Assembly (NCBI RefSeq): GCF_026340465.1
Contig: NZ_JAPEPC010000001.1
Span: forward strand, 4,512,001 to 4,576,000
Direction of reading: 5' to 3'
Source: Streptomyces sp. NBC_01306
Lineage (GTDB): Bacteria; Actinomycetota; Actinomycetes; Streptomycetales; Streptomycetaceae
Length of the DNA: 64,000 nt
How positions within the stretch are numbered: position 1 is the first letter of the stretch; each line of letters opens with the position of its first letter. The position numbers were made by a program, and so were the translations under genes. Below, in pieces: positions 50,753 to 59,604 of the stretch. The notes below the pieces were generated by a model. It did not search any database and was not told the origin of the DNA. It worked only from the letters and a program-made list of their open reading frames with translations.

Positions 50753-52150
50753 ATGAGCACCACGGAGCGTCCCAGGATCCTCGTAGTTGGAGGCGGGTAC
50801 GTAGGCCTGTACGCAGCTCGACGCATTCTCAAGAAGATGCGCTACGGCGAAGCGACCGTCACGGTCGTGGACCCGCGCTCGTACATGACGTACCAGCCCT
50901 TCCTCCCCGAAGCTGCTGCCGGCAGCATCTCGCCCCGGCACGTCGTCGTCCCGCTGCGACGCGTGCTGCCGAAGGCCGAGATCCTCACCGGCCGAGTCAC
51001 CACGATCGACCAGGACCGCAAGGTCGCCACGGTCGCGCCGCTCGTCGGCGAGGCCTACGAGCTGCCCTTCGACTACCTGGTCATCGCGCTCGGCGCGGTC
51101 TCCCGTACCTTCCCGATCCCCGGCCTCGCCGAGCAGGGCATCGGCATGAAGGGCGTCGAAGAGGCGATCGGTCTGCGCAACCACGTCCTTGAGCAGCTCG
51201 ACAAGGCCGACTCGACGACCGACGAGGATGTCCGCCGCAAGGCGCTGACCTTCGTCTTCGTCGGCGGTGGCTTCGCGGGTGCGGAGACCATCGGCGAGGT
51301 CGAGGACATGGCCAGGGACGCCGCGAAGTACTACACCAACGTCAAGCGCGAGGACATGCGCTTCCTGCTGGTCGACGTGGCGGACAAGATCCTTCCCGAG
51401 GTCGGGCCGAAGCTCGGCGCGTACGGCAAGGAGCACCTGGAGTCCCGCGGGGTCGAGGTCTACCTCAAGACCGGCATGGACTCCTGCATCGACGGCCACG
51501 TGGTGCTGAACAACGGCCTGGAGGTCGACGCCAACACGCTCGTCTGGACCGCCGGCGTCAAGCCGAACCCGGTCCTGGCGCGTTACGGTCTGCCGCTCGG
51601 CCCCCGCGGCCACGTGGACACCTCGGAGAAGCTCCAGGTGCAGGGCACGGACTACATCTGGGCCGCGGGTGACAACGCGCAGGTCCCGGACATGGCCGCC
51701 CGCAAGGCCGGTGTCGAGAACGCCTGGTGCCCGCCGAACGCCCAGCACGCGCTGCGTCAGGCCAAGGTCCTCGGTGACAACGTCATCTCGGGTATGCGCG
51801 GCTTCCCGCAGGGCGACTACGAGCACGCCAACAAGGGTGCGGTGGCGGGCCTCGGCCTCCACAAGGGCGTCGCGATGATCGTCATGGGCAAGATGAAGAT
51901 CAAGCTCAAGGGCCGTCTCGCCTGGTACATGCACCGTGGTTACCACGGCCTCGCGGTGCCGACCTGGAACCGCAAGATCCGCGTCGTCGCCGACTGGACG
52001 CTCGCGATGTTCCTCAAGCGCGAGGTCGTCTCGCTCGGCGCGATGGAGACTCCCCGCGAGGAGTTCTACGAGGCGGCCAAGCCGGCGCCCCGTCCCGCGG
52101 CGCCGAAGGCCGAAGCGGGCAAGTCCGACGCCGAGAAGGCCAAGGCCTGA
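50753..52150 (+). CDS. ndh: Type II NADH dehydrogenase (NDH-2)
   Basis: 465 residues, peripheral membrane flavoprotein passing electrons from NADH to quinone without proton pumping. FAD site ILVVGGGYVGLYAARR near 9-24, NADH site FVFVGGGFAGAETIGE near 168-183, second FAD loop IWAAGDNAQVPD near 303-314, and NDH-2 type C-terminal helices (YHGLAVPTWNRKIRVVADW). Ala/Lys/Pro-rich tail. A GGAGG lies 16 bp before the ATG, farther than usual. Confidence 0.93.
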   Translation: MSTTERPRILVVGGGYVGLYAARRILKKMRYGEATVTVVDPRSYMTYQPFLPEAAAGSISPRHVVVPLRRVLPKAEILTGRVTTIDQDRKVATVAPLVGEAYELPFDYLVIALGAVSRTFPIPGLAEQGIGMKGVEEAIGLRNHVLEQLDKADSTTDEDVRRKALTFVFVGGGFAGAETIGEVEDMARDAAKYYTNVKREDMRFLLVDVADKILPEVGPKLGAYGKEHLESRGVEVYLKTGMDSCIDGHVVLNNGLEVDANTLVWTAGVKPNPVLARYGLPLGPRGHVDTSEKLQVQGTDYIWAAGDNAQVPDMAARKAGVENAWCPPNAQHALRQAKVLGDNVISGMRGFPQGDYEHANKGAVAGLGLHKGVAMIVMGKMKIKLKGRLAWYMHRGYHGLAVPTWNRKIRVVADWTLAMFLKREVVSLGAMETPREEFYEAAKPAPRPAAPKAEAGKSDAEKAKA

Positions 52151-52182
52151 CTCGGTAGCACAGCAGGTTCGTTCAGGTCCGA

Positions 52183-52216
52183 GAGGCCGTCCGCCATCCG
52201 TGGTGCGGGCGGCCTC
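52183..52216 (+). terminator. Hairpin after ndh
   Basis: GAGGCCGTCCGC (52183-52194) pairs with GCGGGCGGCCTC (52205-52216) with one G-T pair, loop 10. Confidence 0.75.
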
Positions 52217-52355
52217 TTCGACGTACCGGGACAGATGTACATGTATCCACCACGGATTTTACGCTCCCGTTATGTGGTATTGGGACTGTGGCGGCGGGTG
52301 TTCGGTGTTTACCTACTGCTGAGCCTTTCCCATCTGTTGTACGGAGGTGTGCGCC

Positions 52356-53651
52356 ATGGCCGACGCCGCGCTGCGGCTGACCACTCTCGCCGAGGAGCTT
52401 CTGGGAGCCCCGCTCCCGGTCCGCATCCGGGCCTGGGACGGCAGCGAGTCCGGGCCGCCGGGGACGCCCGTCCTGGTGATCCGTCACCGGCGCGCCCTGC
52501 GGCGGCTGTTGTGGAAGCCGGGGGAGCTCGGCCTCGCCCGCGCCTGGGTCGCCGGTGAGATCGACGTGGACGGCGATCTGTACGCGGCGCTCGACCTGCT
52601 GGCCGGGCTCATCTGGGAGCGCGACGACCCGGCGGAGCTCAAGAAGGCGCGCCTGCCGCTGTTCGACCCGAAGTTGCGGGCAGCCGCCCGCGGACTCCTC
52701 GACATCGGCGGGCTGCTGCCCCCGCCACCCCCACCGGCTGAGGAGATCAGACGCCGCCGGGGCCCGGTCCACACCAAGCGCCGTGACCAGCAGGCCATCA
52801 GCCACCACTACGACGTCGGCAACGACTTCTACGAGCTGGTGCTCGGCCCGTCGATGGTCTACTCCTGCGCCTACTGGGCCGAGGACTCCACACTGGAGAC
52901 CGCCCAGCGCGACAAGCTCGACCTGGTCTGCCGGAAGCTGGAGCTCCAGGAGGGGATGCGGCTGCTCGATGTCGGCTGCGGATGGGGCTCGATGGCCATC
53001 CACGCCGCCCGCGAGTACGGGGCCCGGGTCACCGGTGTCACCCTCTCCCGCGAGCAGGCCGCGTACGCGCGCAAGCGCATCGCCGAGGAGGGGCTGACGG
53101 ACCGGATCGAGATCCGCGTCCAGGACTACCGGGACGTCAAGGACGGTCCTTACGACGCGATTTCGTCGATCGGGATGGCCGAGCACGTCGGCTCGGTCCG
53201 CTACCGGGAGTACGCGGACGATCTGTTCGCCCTGCTCAAGCCCGGCGGCCGGCTGCTCAACCACCAGATCGGCCGCCGCCCCGAGCGGGACGAATCGGCG
53301 TACGAGATCGACGCGTTCATCGACGCCTACGTCTTCCCGGACGGCGAGCTGTCGCCGGTCGGCCGGACCGTGGAGCTGCTTGAGGAAGCCGGTTTCGAGG
53401 CCCGCGACGTCGAGATGCTCCGTGAGCACTACGCGCTGACGCTCCGGGAGTGGGTGGCCAATCTGGAGGCGCGCTGGGCGGAGGCGGTCCGGCTGACGAG
53501 TCCGGGCCGGGCCCGGATCTGGCGGCTCTACATGGCCGCGTCCGCGCTCGCCTTCGAGAAGAACCGGATCGGCGTCAACCAGGTGCTGGCCGTGAAGACC
53601 CCGGAGAGCGGGGCCTCCGGGATGCCGCGCCGGGCCCGCGACTGGCGCTGA
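52356..53651 (+). CDS. cfa: Cyclopropane-fatty-acyl-phospholipid synthase
   Basis: 431 residues. N-terminal lipid-binding domain (about 1-140), then a SAM methyltransferase domain: HHYDVGNDFYELVLGPSMVYSCAYW, LLDVGCGWGSMAIHAA, GVTLSREQAAYA, and SIGMAEHVG with the acidic active-site region. Converts unsaturated membrane acyl chains to cyclopropane forms. ATG 52356 fits GGAGG spacing 8; the GTG at 52347 does not. Two runs of prolines near 125-130 form a linker. Likely monocistronic. Confidence 0.92.
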   Translation: MADAALRLTTLAEELLGAPLPVRIRAWDGSESGPPGTPVLVIRHRRALRRLLWKPGELGLARAWVAGEIDVDGDLYAALDLLAGLIWERDDPAELKKARLPLFDPKLRAAARGLLDIGGLLPPPPPPAEEIRRRRGPVHTKRRDQQAISHHYDVGNDFYELVLGPSMVYSCAYWAEDSTLETAQRDKLDLVCRKLELQEGMRLLDVGCGWGSMAIHAAREYGARVTGVTLSREQAAYARKRIAEEGLTDRIEIRVQDYRDVKDGPYDAISSIGMAEHVGSVRYREYADDLFALLKPGGRLLNHQIGRRPERDESAYEIDAFIDAYVFPDGELSPVGRTVELLEEAGFEARDVEMLREHYALTLREWVANLEARWAEAVRLTSPGRARIWRLYMAASALAFEKNRIGVNQVLAVKTPESGASGMPRRARDWR

Positions 53652-53690
53652 GGGCCGCGTACCCGCCCGGCCGGCGCCGGGCACACGCAA

Positions 53691-53727
53691 GGGAGGCCCG
53701 GGACACTGTCGATGTCCCGGGCCTCCC
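53691..53727. terminator. 15-bp bidirectional terminator
   Basis: GGGAGGCCCGGGACA (53691-53705) pairs perfectly with TGTCCCGGGCCTCCC (53713-53727), loop 7, between the convergent cfa and FtsX genes. Confidence 0.85.
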
Positions 53728-53782
53728 CGTCTGCGTATGACCCGCGCCGGGCGGGCTACTCCGCCCGCTCCGGCTGGTCCGG

Positions 53783-56308
53783 CTACTCCGTCTTGATCGC
53801 CGTCAGCATGTTCAGCCGCGCCGCGCTGCGGGCCGGCCAGAGCGAGGCCAGCACTCCGACGAACGCCGCGAGCACCAGGAAGATACCGATCCGACCCCAC
53901 GGCATGACCAGCACGTAGTGCGGGATGTCCGACTTGATGGTCTGGCCGACCGCCCAGGCCAGGAAGGTTCCCAGCGCGATCCCGACCACCGCGCCGAAGA
54001 GCGAGATCACCACGGCCTCCAGCCGGATCATCCGCTTCACCTTGGCCCGGTCCAGGCCGATCGCCCGCAGCATCCCGATCTCCTGCTGCCGCTCGAAGAC
54101 CGACATCGCCAGGGTGTTGACGACGCCGAGCACCGCGATGATCAGGGCCATCGCCAGCAGCCCGTACATGATGTTCAGGGTGGTGTTGATCATGCCGCCC
54201 ATGGCGTTGCGGATGTCCTGCCGGCCCAGGACGGAGATGGCCGGGTTGCCGCCCATCGCGTCCACCAGGGCCTGCTCACCGGAGCCGCTGCCGCCGTCCG
54301 TCTTCACGTAGATCTGCGTGATGTCCTGCGTCTTCTCGTGCGGGGCGAGCACCGACGTGGGGGCCAGGACGGAGGAGACGAACTGGTTCTCCTTGAACAC
54401 CGCGCCGACCGTCAGCGAGCCCTTCTTGTCGTCCAGGTACTTCGCGGACACCTTGCTGCCGGGCTTCCAGCCGTTCTTCTCCGCCGTCTTCTGCTCGACG
54501 GCGATCTGCCCCCTGGCGAGTGAGTCCAGTGAGCCCGAGACCACCGGGAGGTTGAGCACCTGCTGGATGTCGCCGGGCTTCACACTGGAGACCGACTCGT
54601 CACTGCCGTCGATGACGATCTGGGTGCCGCCCTGCGGGGAGACCGCGGTGACGCCCTTCGCCTTCTCCAGCGCGGTGACCGTGGAGGGCGTGAGCGACAT
54701 GCCGTTGGCCATCTCGACCATGTAGTCACCCTTGAAGTTGTCCGTGGTCATCCGGTCCACGGACTGGCCCACCGTGACACCGATCACCGAGAGTCCGGTG
54801 ACCAGCGTCAGACCGATCGCCAGCGCGGAAGCGGTGGCCCCGGTGCGGCGCGGGTTACGGACCGCGTTCTGGCCCGCGAGCTTGCCCGACACCCCGAACA
54901 CCCCGGTCAGCAGCGGCCGTACGAGCGCGATGACGGGACGGGAGAGCAGCGGGATCAGCACGATCACGCCGATCAGGGCGAGGAAGGCACCGGCCCCGAT
55001 CATCATCCGGCCGCTGGAGCCGGCCGACGCACCGGCGACGATCACCGCGGCACCGGCCAGCGTGATGACGGCGCCGATCGAGTTCCGTACCACCAGGGAC
55101 TTGGTCGTGGCGGGCAGATGTGCACTGCCCATCGCCGCGACCGGCGGGATCTTCGCCGCCCTGCGGGCGGGCAGCCAGGCGGCGAGCATCGTGATCAGTA
55201 CGCCGACGAGCAGCGCGATCAGTGCGGTGCTGGGCGACACGATCAGCGGGCCGCCGGGCACCTTCGCCCCGAACGAGCCCATCGCGGAGCGCAGCCCCAC
55301 GGCCAGGCCGATGCCGAGTCCGAAGCCGACCACGGAGGCGACCGTGCCGACCACCAGCGCCTCGGCGAGCACCGAGCGGGTGACCTGTTTACGGGATGCG
55401 CCGACGGCGCGCAGCAGGGCCAGCTCCTTGGTGCGCTGGGCGACCAGCATGGTGAAGGTGTTGGAGATCAGGAAGATCCCGACGAAGAGCGCGACCGCTG
55501 CGAAGCCGAGGAGCATCTGGCTCAGCCCCGACATCTCCCGCTCGATCTGCTTGGCCTGCTTGTCGGCGACCTGCTTGCCGGTCTGGGCGTCGGCGTTCTT
55601 CGGGAGGAGCGGCTTGACCTCGGAGAGGAGCTTCGCCTGGGAAGTGCCGGGAGTGGCCGCGATGTTGACGTCCTCGTACCAGCCGGGCTTCAGATAGAGC
55701 TTCTGCGTGACCGCGGTGTCGAAGAGGACCAGGCTGCCGCCGGCGCCGACCGCGCCGTCGTCGGTGGTGAAGATCCCGGCGAGGGTGTACTCGCGCACCG
55801 GCCCGTTCGTCGCGACCCGCACGGTGTCACCGACGTGGTAGCCGCCCTTGTCCGCGGTGTCCCGGTCCAGCGCGATCTGGCCGTCCCGTACCGGGCCCGA
55901 GCCGTCGGTGAACGCGTACTGGCCGTCCTTGCCCCCGGCGCCGGGGGAGAAGTTCCCGCCCTTGTTGGACCAGCCGTCGCCGATCAGCTTGCCCCGGTGG
56001 TCGGCGACACCGGCGAACCCGGAGACGCGGCCGGTGGCCGAGGCGACACCGTCCAGGCCCCGGATCCGGTCCAGGGTCTTCGTGCTGACTCCGGGGGCCT
56101 CCTTGGGGTTGTCCGAGTCGGAGTACGAGGTGACCGCGACAGCCACGTCGGAGTAGTTCTTGGCCGACTCGTTGCGGAAGGCGTGGCTGAGGGTGTCGGT
56201 GAAGACCAGGGTGCCGGAGACGAAGGCCACGCCGAGCAGCACGGCGAGGACGGTCATCAGCAGCCTGGCCTTGTGCGAGAGCACATTGCGCAGGGCGGTA
56301 CGGAACAT
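53783..56308 (-). CDS. FtsX-like ABC permease, second copy
   Basis: 841 residues with the same duplicated FtsX architecture as the protein at 9341: first-helix FRTALRNVLSHKARLLMTVLAVLLG, LISNTFTMLVAQRTKELALLRAVG, RNPRRTGATASALAIGLTLV, and VVNTLAMSVFERQQEIGMLRAIG near the C-terminus. Encoded 97 bp downstream of its ATPase on the same strand. Function unknown; paralogous but clearly diverged from the first system. Confidence 0.9.
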   Translation of the reverse strand: MFRTALRNVLSHKARLLMTVLAVLLGVAFVSGTLVFTDTLSHAFRNESAKNYSDVAVAVTSYSDSDNPKEAPGVSTKTLDRIRGLDGVASATGRVSGFAGVADHRGKLIGDGWSNKGGNFSPGAGGKDGQYAFTDGSGPVRDGQIALDRDTADKGGYHVGDTVRVATNGPVREYTLAGIFTTDDGAVGAGGSLVLFDTAVTQKLYLKPGWYEDVNIAATPGTSQAKLLSEVKPLLPKNADAQTGKQVADKQAKQIEREMSGLSQMLLGFAAVALFVGIFLISNTFTMLVAQRTKELALLRAVGASRKQVTRSVLAEALVVGTVASVVGFGLGIGLAVGLRSAMGSFGAKVPGGPLIVSPSTALIALLVGVLITMLAAWLPARRAAKIPPVAAMGSAHLPATTKSLVVRNSIGAVITLAGAAVIVAGASAGSSGRMMIGAGAFLALIGVIVLIPLLSRPVIALVRPLLTGVFGVSGKLAGQNAVRNPRRTGATASALAIGLTLVTGLSVIGVTVGQSVDRMTTDNFKGDYMVEMANGMSLTPSTVTALEKAKGVTAVSPQGGTQIVIDGSDESVSSVKPGDIQQVLNLPVVSGSLDSLARGQIAVEQKTAEKNGWKPGSKVSAKYLDDKKGSLTVGAVFKENQFVSSVLAPTSVLAPHEKTQDITQIYVKTDGGSGSGEQALVDAMGGNPAISVLGRQDIRNAMGGMINTTLNIMYGLLAMALIIAVLGVVNTLAMSVFERQQEIGMLRAIGLDRAKVKRMIRLEAVVISLFGAVVGIALGTFLAWAVGQTIKSDIPHYVLVMPWGRIGIFLVLAAFVGVLASLWPARSAARLNMLTAIKTE

Positions 56309-56405
56309 GGCGGGTGTCAGTCCTGAGGTGAGGAGCAGGCGGGGCGGGCGGAGTCGCCCGTACGGAGTGGGGCCGGCCGGGATGCGGACCCCGGCCGGGG
56401 CGGGG

Positions 56406-57176
56406 TCAGCTGGTACGGCCCCGGGCGTCGAACTCCTTCATCCGGTCCAGCACCGCGTCGGCGCTGGGCGACAGCATCTCGTCGACGATCCGGCCGTCGG
56501 CGAGGAAGATCACCCGGTCCGCGTAGGCGGCGGCCATCGCGTCATGGGTCACCATGACGACGGTCTGGCCCAGCTCCCGTACGGAGTTGCGCAGGAAGCC
56601 GAGCACCTCGGCGCCCGAGCGGGAGTCCAGGTTCCCGGTCGGCTCGTCGCCGAAGATGATCTCGGGCTGCGAGGCCAGCGCACGGGCCACGGCGACGCGC
56701 TGCTGCTGGCCGCCGGAGAGCTGGGTGGGCCGGTGGCTGAGCCGGTCCTTGAGCCCCACCATCTCGATGACATTCGCCAGCCACGCCTTGTCGGGCTTGC
56801 GGCCCGCGATGTCCATCGGCAGCGTGATGTTCTCGGCCGCCGTCAGGGTGGGCAGCAGGTTGAAGGCCTGGAAGATGAAGCCGATCTTGTCCCGGCGCAA
56901 CTGCGTGAGCTGCTTGTCCTTGAGGGTGCTCAGCTCGGTCTCACCGATGCGTACGGATCCCGATGTGAAGGTGTCGAGCCCCGCGACACAGTGCATCAGC
57001 GTCGACTTCCCGGAACCGGACGGGCCCATGATCGCGGTGAACTCGCCCTGCCGGAAGTCCACGGACACGCCGTCCAGGGCGACCACCTGGGTCTCCCCCT
57101 GGCCGTACACCTTGGAGAGGTCGGATGCGCGGGCGGCCACCGCGGTGGCGCGGCGGGCGGTGGTGGTCGAGGTCAC
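56406..57176 (-). CDS. ABC transporter ATP-binding protein, second copy
   Basis: 256 residues from a GTG at 57176 with GGAGC before it. Walker A GPSGSGKST at 51-59, LSGGQQQR at 153-160, Walker B IIFGDEP near 173-179. Highly similar to the ATPase at 8556 through the whole chain, including the shared end DRMK-FDARGRTS. The frame runs to 57473 but that extension is unlike the family. Confidence 0.92.
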   Translation of the reverse strand: MTSTTTARRATAVAARASDLSKVYGQGETQVVALDGVSVDFRQGEFTAIMGPSGSGKSTLMHCVAGLDTFTSGSVRIGETELSTLKDKQLTQLRRDKIGFIFQAFNLLPTLTAAENITLPMDIAGRKPDKAWLANVIEMVGLKDRLSHRPTQLSGGQQQRVAVARALASQPEIIFGDEPTGNLDSRSGAEVLGFLRNSVRELGQTVVMVTHDAMAAAYADRVIFLADGRIVDEMLSPSADAVLDRMKEFDARGRTS

Positions 57177-57575
57177 GTGGGGCTCCTGTTCGGAACGGGA
57201 TGCGGGGACCTCTTCATCCTTGCGGCCGCCCGGCGGCGAAACGTCCCTCCGCGTGCCCGTTCCCGTGGCCCTCTTGAGAGTGACCGGGAGGGCGCCGCCT
57301 CCTCCTCCGGTATGACACCGCCCCTGAGGCCGTCCCCCGCGGGTACCCCGGCCCGGCGGCCGGGCCGGGGCGGCGGGGCCGGTACGGCGACTTTCCGTCA
57401 ATCCCGTACGCCCCGGTACGGGGCCGCCACCACATGTGGCATGTGCCGATGGCGCATCCACTGGCTGACGCACCTTCAGGCATCAATAAAATAAGACAAC
57501 ATCGGGTTAAGGGTCCGCTGTCCGGGCGGCGCGTCCGGATAGTCTCTGAAACGCGAATGCGGTGCCGCGCGTCTT
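57177..57575. other. 399-bp divergent region between the ABC operon and bldA
   Basis: No gene. The left part is GC-rich; 57484-57510 is unusually AT-rich (a run like CAATAAAATAAGACAAC). TAGTCT at 57540-57545 could be a -10 for the tRNA, about 30 bp before its 5' end, without a good -35. Confidence 0.5.
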
Positions 57576-57658
57576 GCCCGGATGGTGGAATGCAGACACG
57601 GCGAGCTTAAACCTCGCTGCCCCTCGGGGGCGTACCGGTTCAAGTCCGGTTCCGGGCA
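57576..57658 (+). tRNA. bldA: tRNA-Leu (UAA anticodon), bldA type
   Basis: Full cloverleaf: acceptor GCCCGGA (57576-57582) with TCCGGGC (57651-57657), anticodon stem GCGAG with CTCGC, loop CTTAAAC with anticodon TAA (57608-57610), a class II long variable arm, and T-loop GGTTCAAGTCC. Discriminator A at 57658; the following bases are CCT, so CCA is not fully encoded. It reads UUA, the rare codon used as a developmental switch in Streptomyces, where this tRNA gene is bldA. Confidence 0.96.
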
Positions 57659-57786
57659 CCTCGCCGGGCACCGGGCTCGGCCGGTGTCACGATCGCGGAA
57701 AGATCCTTCCCAGGCACTACGCCCTTTTCTTTGCTGTCCCATTACTCTGTTCACGAGGCCACGCACGGTGGCCACTGAGGAGTGAG

Positions 57787-58668
57787 ATGAGGAGCAGCAA
57801 CCCGGTCTTCTCGCGACGGGGCTTCAGCCGCGACAACGGCTACGCGGGGTTCAACTCGGCGCTGCTGGCCGGGGACCCCTCCGTAGCGGGCAACCCGTAC
57901 GCGCAGAGCCCGTCCGGCCAGAACGCGTACGCCAACCCGTACGCCGCCAATCCGTACGCGACCGACCCCAACGGCCCCCAGGCGCCCGCGCGCGCCGGCG
58001 CGATGACGATGGACGACGTCGTCTCGCGTACGGCCCTCACGCTCGGCACGGTCGCCGTCGGCGCCACGCTGGCCTGGATGCTGCTGCCGGTCTCATCGAC
58101 CAGCTACGGACTGGCCATCGGCTCCGCGCTGGTGGCCTTCGTCCTGGCGATGGTGCAGTCCTTCAAGCGGACGCCGACGCCCGCGCTGATCCTCGGCTAC
58201 GCGTTCTTCGAGGGCATCTTCCTCGGCGTGCTCAGTGAGATGTACAACAGCCAGTGGTCGGGCGCGCCCTTCCAGGCGGTGCTGGGCACGATGGCGGTGT
58301 CGGCCGCGAGCCTGCTGGCGTACAAGCAGCGCTGGATCCGGGTCACCGCCCGGTACGCCCGCATCGGCATGACCATCGCCATGGCGTTCCTGATGGTGAT
58401 GGTGGTCAATCTGCTGCTGGTCGCCTTCGGTGTCGCCGGTGACGGCGGGCTGCGCGACTTCGGTCCGCTCGGTGCGCTCGTCGGGGTGCTGGCGATCCTG
58501 ATCGGCTGCTTCTTCCTGACGCTGGACTTCAAGCAGATCGAGGACGGCATCACCTATGGCGCCCCGCGCCAGGAGTCGTGGCTGGCGGCGTTCGGCCTGA
58601 CCATGTCGCTCGTCTGGATCTATCTGGAGATGCTGCGGCTGGTCGCGATCTTCACCGGCAACGACTAG
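57787..58668 (+). CDS. Bax inhibitor-1/YccA family membrane protein
   Basis: 293 residues. Cytoplasmic N-terminus with NPYA repeats (NPYAQSPS, ANPYAANPYATDPN) near 36-60, then seven helices from about 80, the family features FFEGIFLGVLSEMYN, FLTLDFKQIEDGI (charged pair) and a final helix. The ATG at 57787 has GAGGAG 6 bp before; the frame upstream runs through the tRNA and is not coding. Probably a Ca2+ leak-type channel of unknown role. Confidence 0.9.
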   Translation: MRSSNPVFSRRGFSRDNGYAGFNSALLAGDPSVAGNPYAQSPSGQNAYANPYAANPYATDPNGPQAPARAGAMTMDDVVSRTALTLGTVAVGATLAWMLLPVSSTSYGLAIGSALVAFVLAMVQSFKRTPTPALILGYAFFEGIFLGVLSEMYNSQWSGAPFQAVLGTMAVSAASLLAYKQRWIRVTARYARIGMTIAMAFLMVMVVNLLLVAFGVAGDGGLRDFGPLGALVGVLAILIGCFFLTLDFKQIEDGITYGAPRQESWLAAFGLTMSLVWIYLEMLRLVAIFTGND

Positions 58669-58700
58669 AGCGGTGTCAGTGAGCACCTGAGTGAGCATCT

Positions 58701-58739
58701 GAAGGGGCCCGTCCGGAACACTTCCGGACGGGCCCCTTC
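58701..58739. terminator. 18-bp perfect stem terminator
   Basis: GAAGGGGCCCGTCCGGAA (58701-58718) and TTCCGGACGGGCCCCTTC (58722-58739) with a 3-base loop, between convergent genes. Confidence 0.9.
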
Positions 58740-58804
58740 GGGTGTACTGGTGTGGTTGGAGTCGCTTGATACCGCTGTGCGGTGCCTTGGTGCCCGGAGG
58801 GTGC

Positions 58805-59035
58805 CTAGAGCAGCCGCCGCGCGGCTCGTCTCAGGTCGTACTCGTGGATGATCGCCTTGGCGTGGCCGTAGGCCAGGTGGTGTTCGGTCCTGAGCCAGCT
58901 GACCTTCTCGTCGAAGCGGACGAGGGTGGGGCCCTCGTCGACGGCGCGGAGCCAGTCGGACACTTCACGGCCGGTGCACTCGGGGATGCGGGAGAGCAGG
59001 TTGCGATGGGTCTCTTCGGAGAAGACTTGGGACAT
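58805..59035 (-). CDS. DUF4287 domain small protein
   Basis: 76 residues. SQVFSEETHRNLLSRIPECTGREVSDWLRAV and LRTEHHLAYGHAKAIIHEYDLRRAAR match DUF4287. ATG at 59035 with GGAGG 6 bp before. Function unknown. The longer frame to 59101 has no site. Confidence 0.82.
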   Translation of the reverse strand: MSQVFSEETHRNLLSRIPECTGREVSDWLRAVDEGPTLVRFDEKVSWLRTEHHLAYGHAKAIIHEYDLRRAARRLL

Positions 59036-59145
59036 CGGCGCCTCCGGAGGCATTGCGCTGAGTCGGTATTGCTGTGCCTTCACTGCACCGTGCCTCAGCA
59101 TCGGCCCGTTGGCAACAGTCCGGGGCGGGCGCGTAGGGTCGCGGC

Positions 59146-59463
59146 GTGCTCGATACGACGCCCCTCACCGCCGCCGCCGACCGCTTCGCCGACCGGCTGC
59201 GCTCCGCTCCGCAGAGCCGGCTCCAGCGCGGCGCCGCAGCCGTCGGGCTGGCGCTGGCCAGGGAACTGTCGTCGCGCGCCCAGCGCCTGGAGTCCCCGGA
59301 CGCCGCCGTGCGGATCATGCCGGACGCCGGGCTGTTCGCCGTCGCCGACCAAGTCGCCGTCGCGGCACACGACTTGGCGGAGGAGCTGCGAACGGCCCCG
59401 TCCGTCGAGCTGGACGAGGCCGTGAAGTCGGTGGAGGCGGCCGAGGCCGGTTCGGGGCTGTGA
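59146..59463 (+). CDS. Small conserved hypothetical protein
   Basis: 105 residues from a GTG; Ala/Leu/Arg-rich and helical, no motif recognised. DNA upstream is divergent from the DUF4287 gene (110-bp gap). Codon use (third-position GC) is typical for a real gene. Its role is unknown. Confidence 0.6.
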   Translation: MLDTTPLTAAADRFADRLRSAPQSRLQRGAAAVGLALARELSSRAQRLESPDAAVRIMPDAGLFAVADQVAVAAHDLAEELRTAPSVELDEAVKSVEAAEAGSGL

Positions 59464-59548
59464 GGGGCGCGAGGGGCCTTGCGGTGCTGGGCGTTACGGC
59501 CTTGGGCGGCTGCGGCGCTACGGAGACGGGCGCTGCGGCGAGGCCCTG

Positions 59549-59604
59549 ACGCGTCCGGTGTGACGCGGTCCGGTGTGACGCGTCCGGTGTGACGCGGTCC
59601 GGTC
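59549..59604. repeat. GACGCG(G)TCCGGTGT tandem repeat
   Basis: Two copies of a roughly 29-bp unit, each made of two half-units differing by one G, run up to the stop of the next minus-strand gene (59605). Confidence 0.75.

Noticed and set aside
57576..57658. tRNA as integration site of a mobile element
   Set aside because: No integrase, no repeated 3' end of the tRNA and no foreign gene block are seen nearby.
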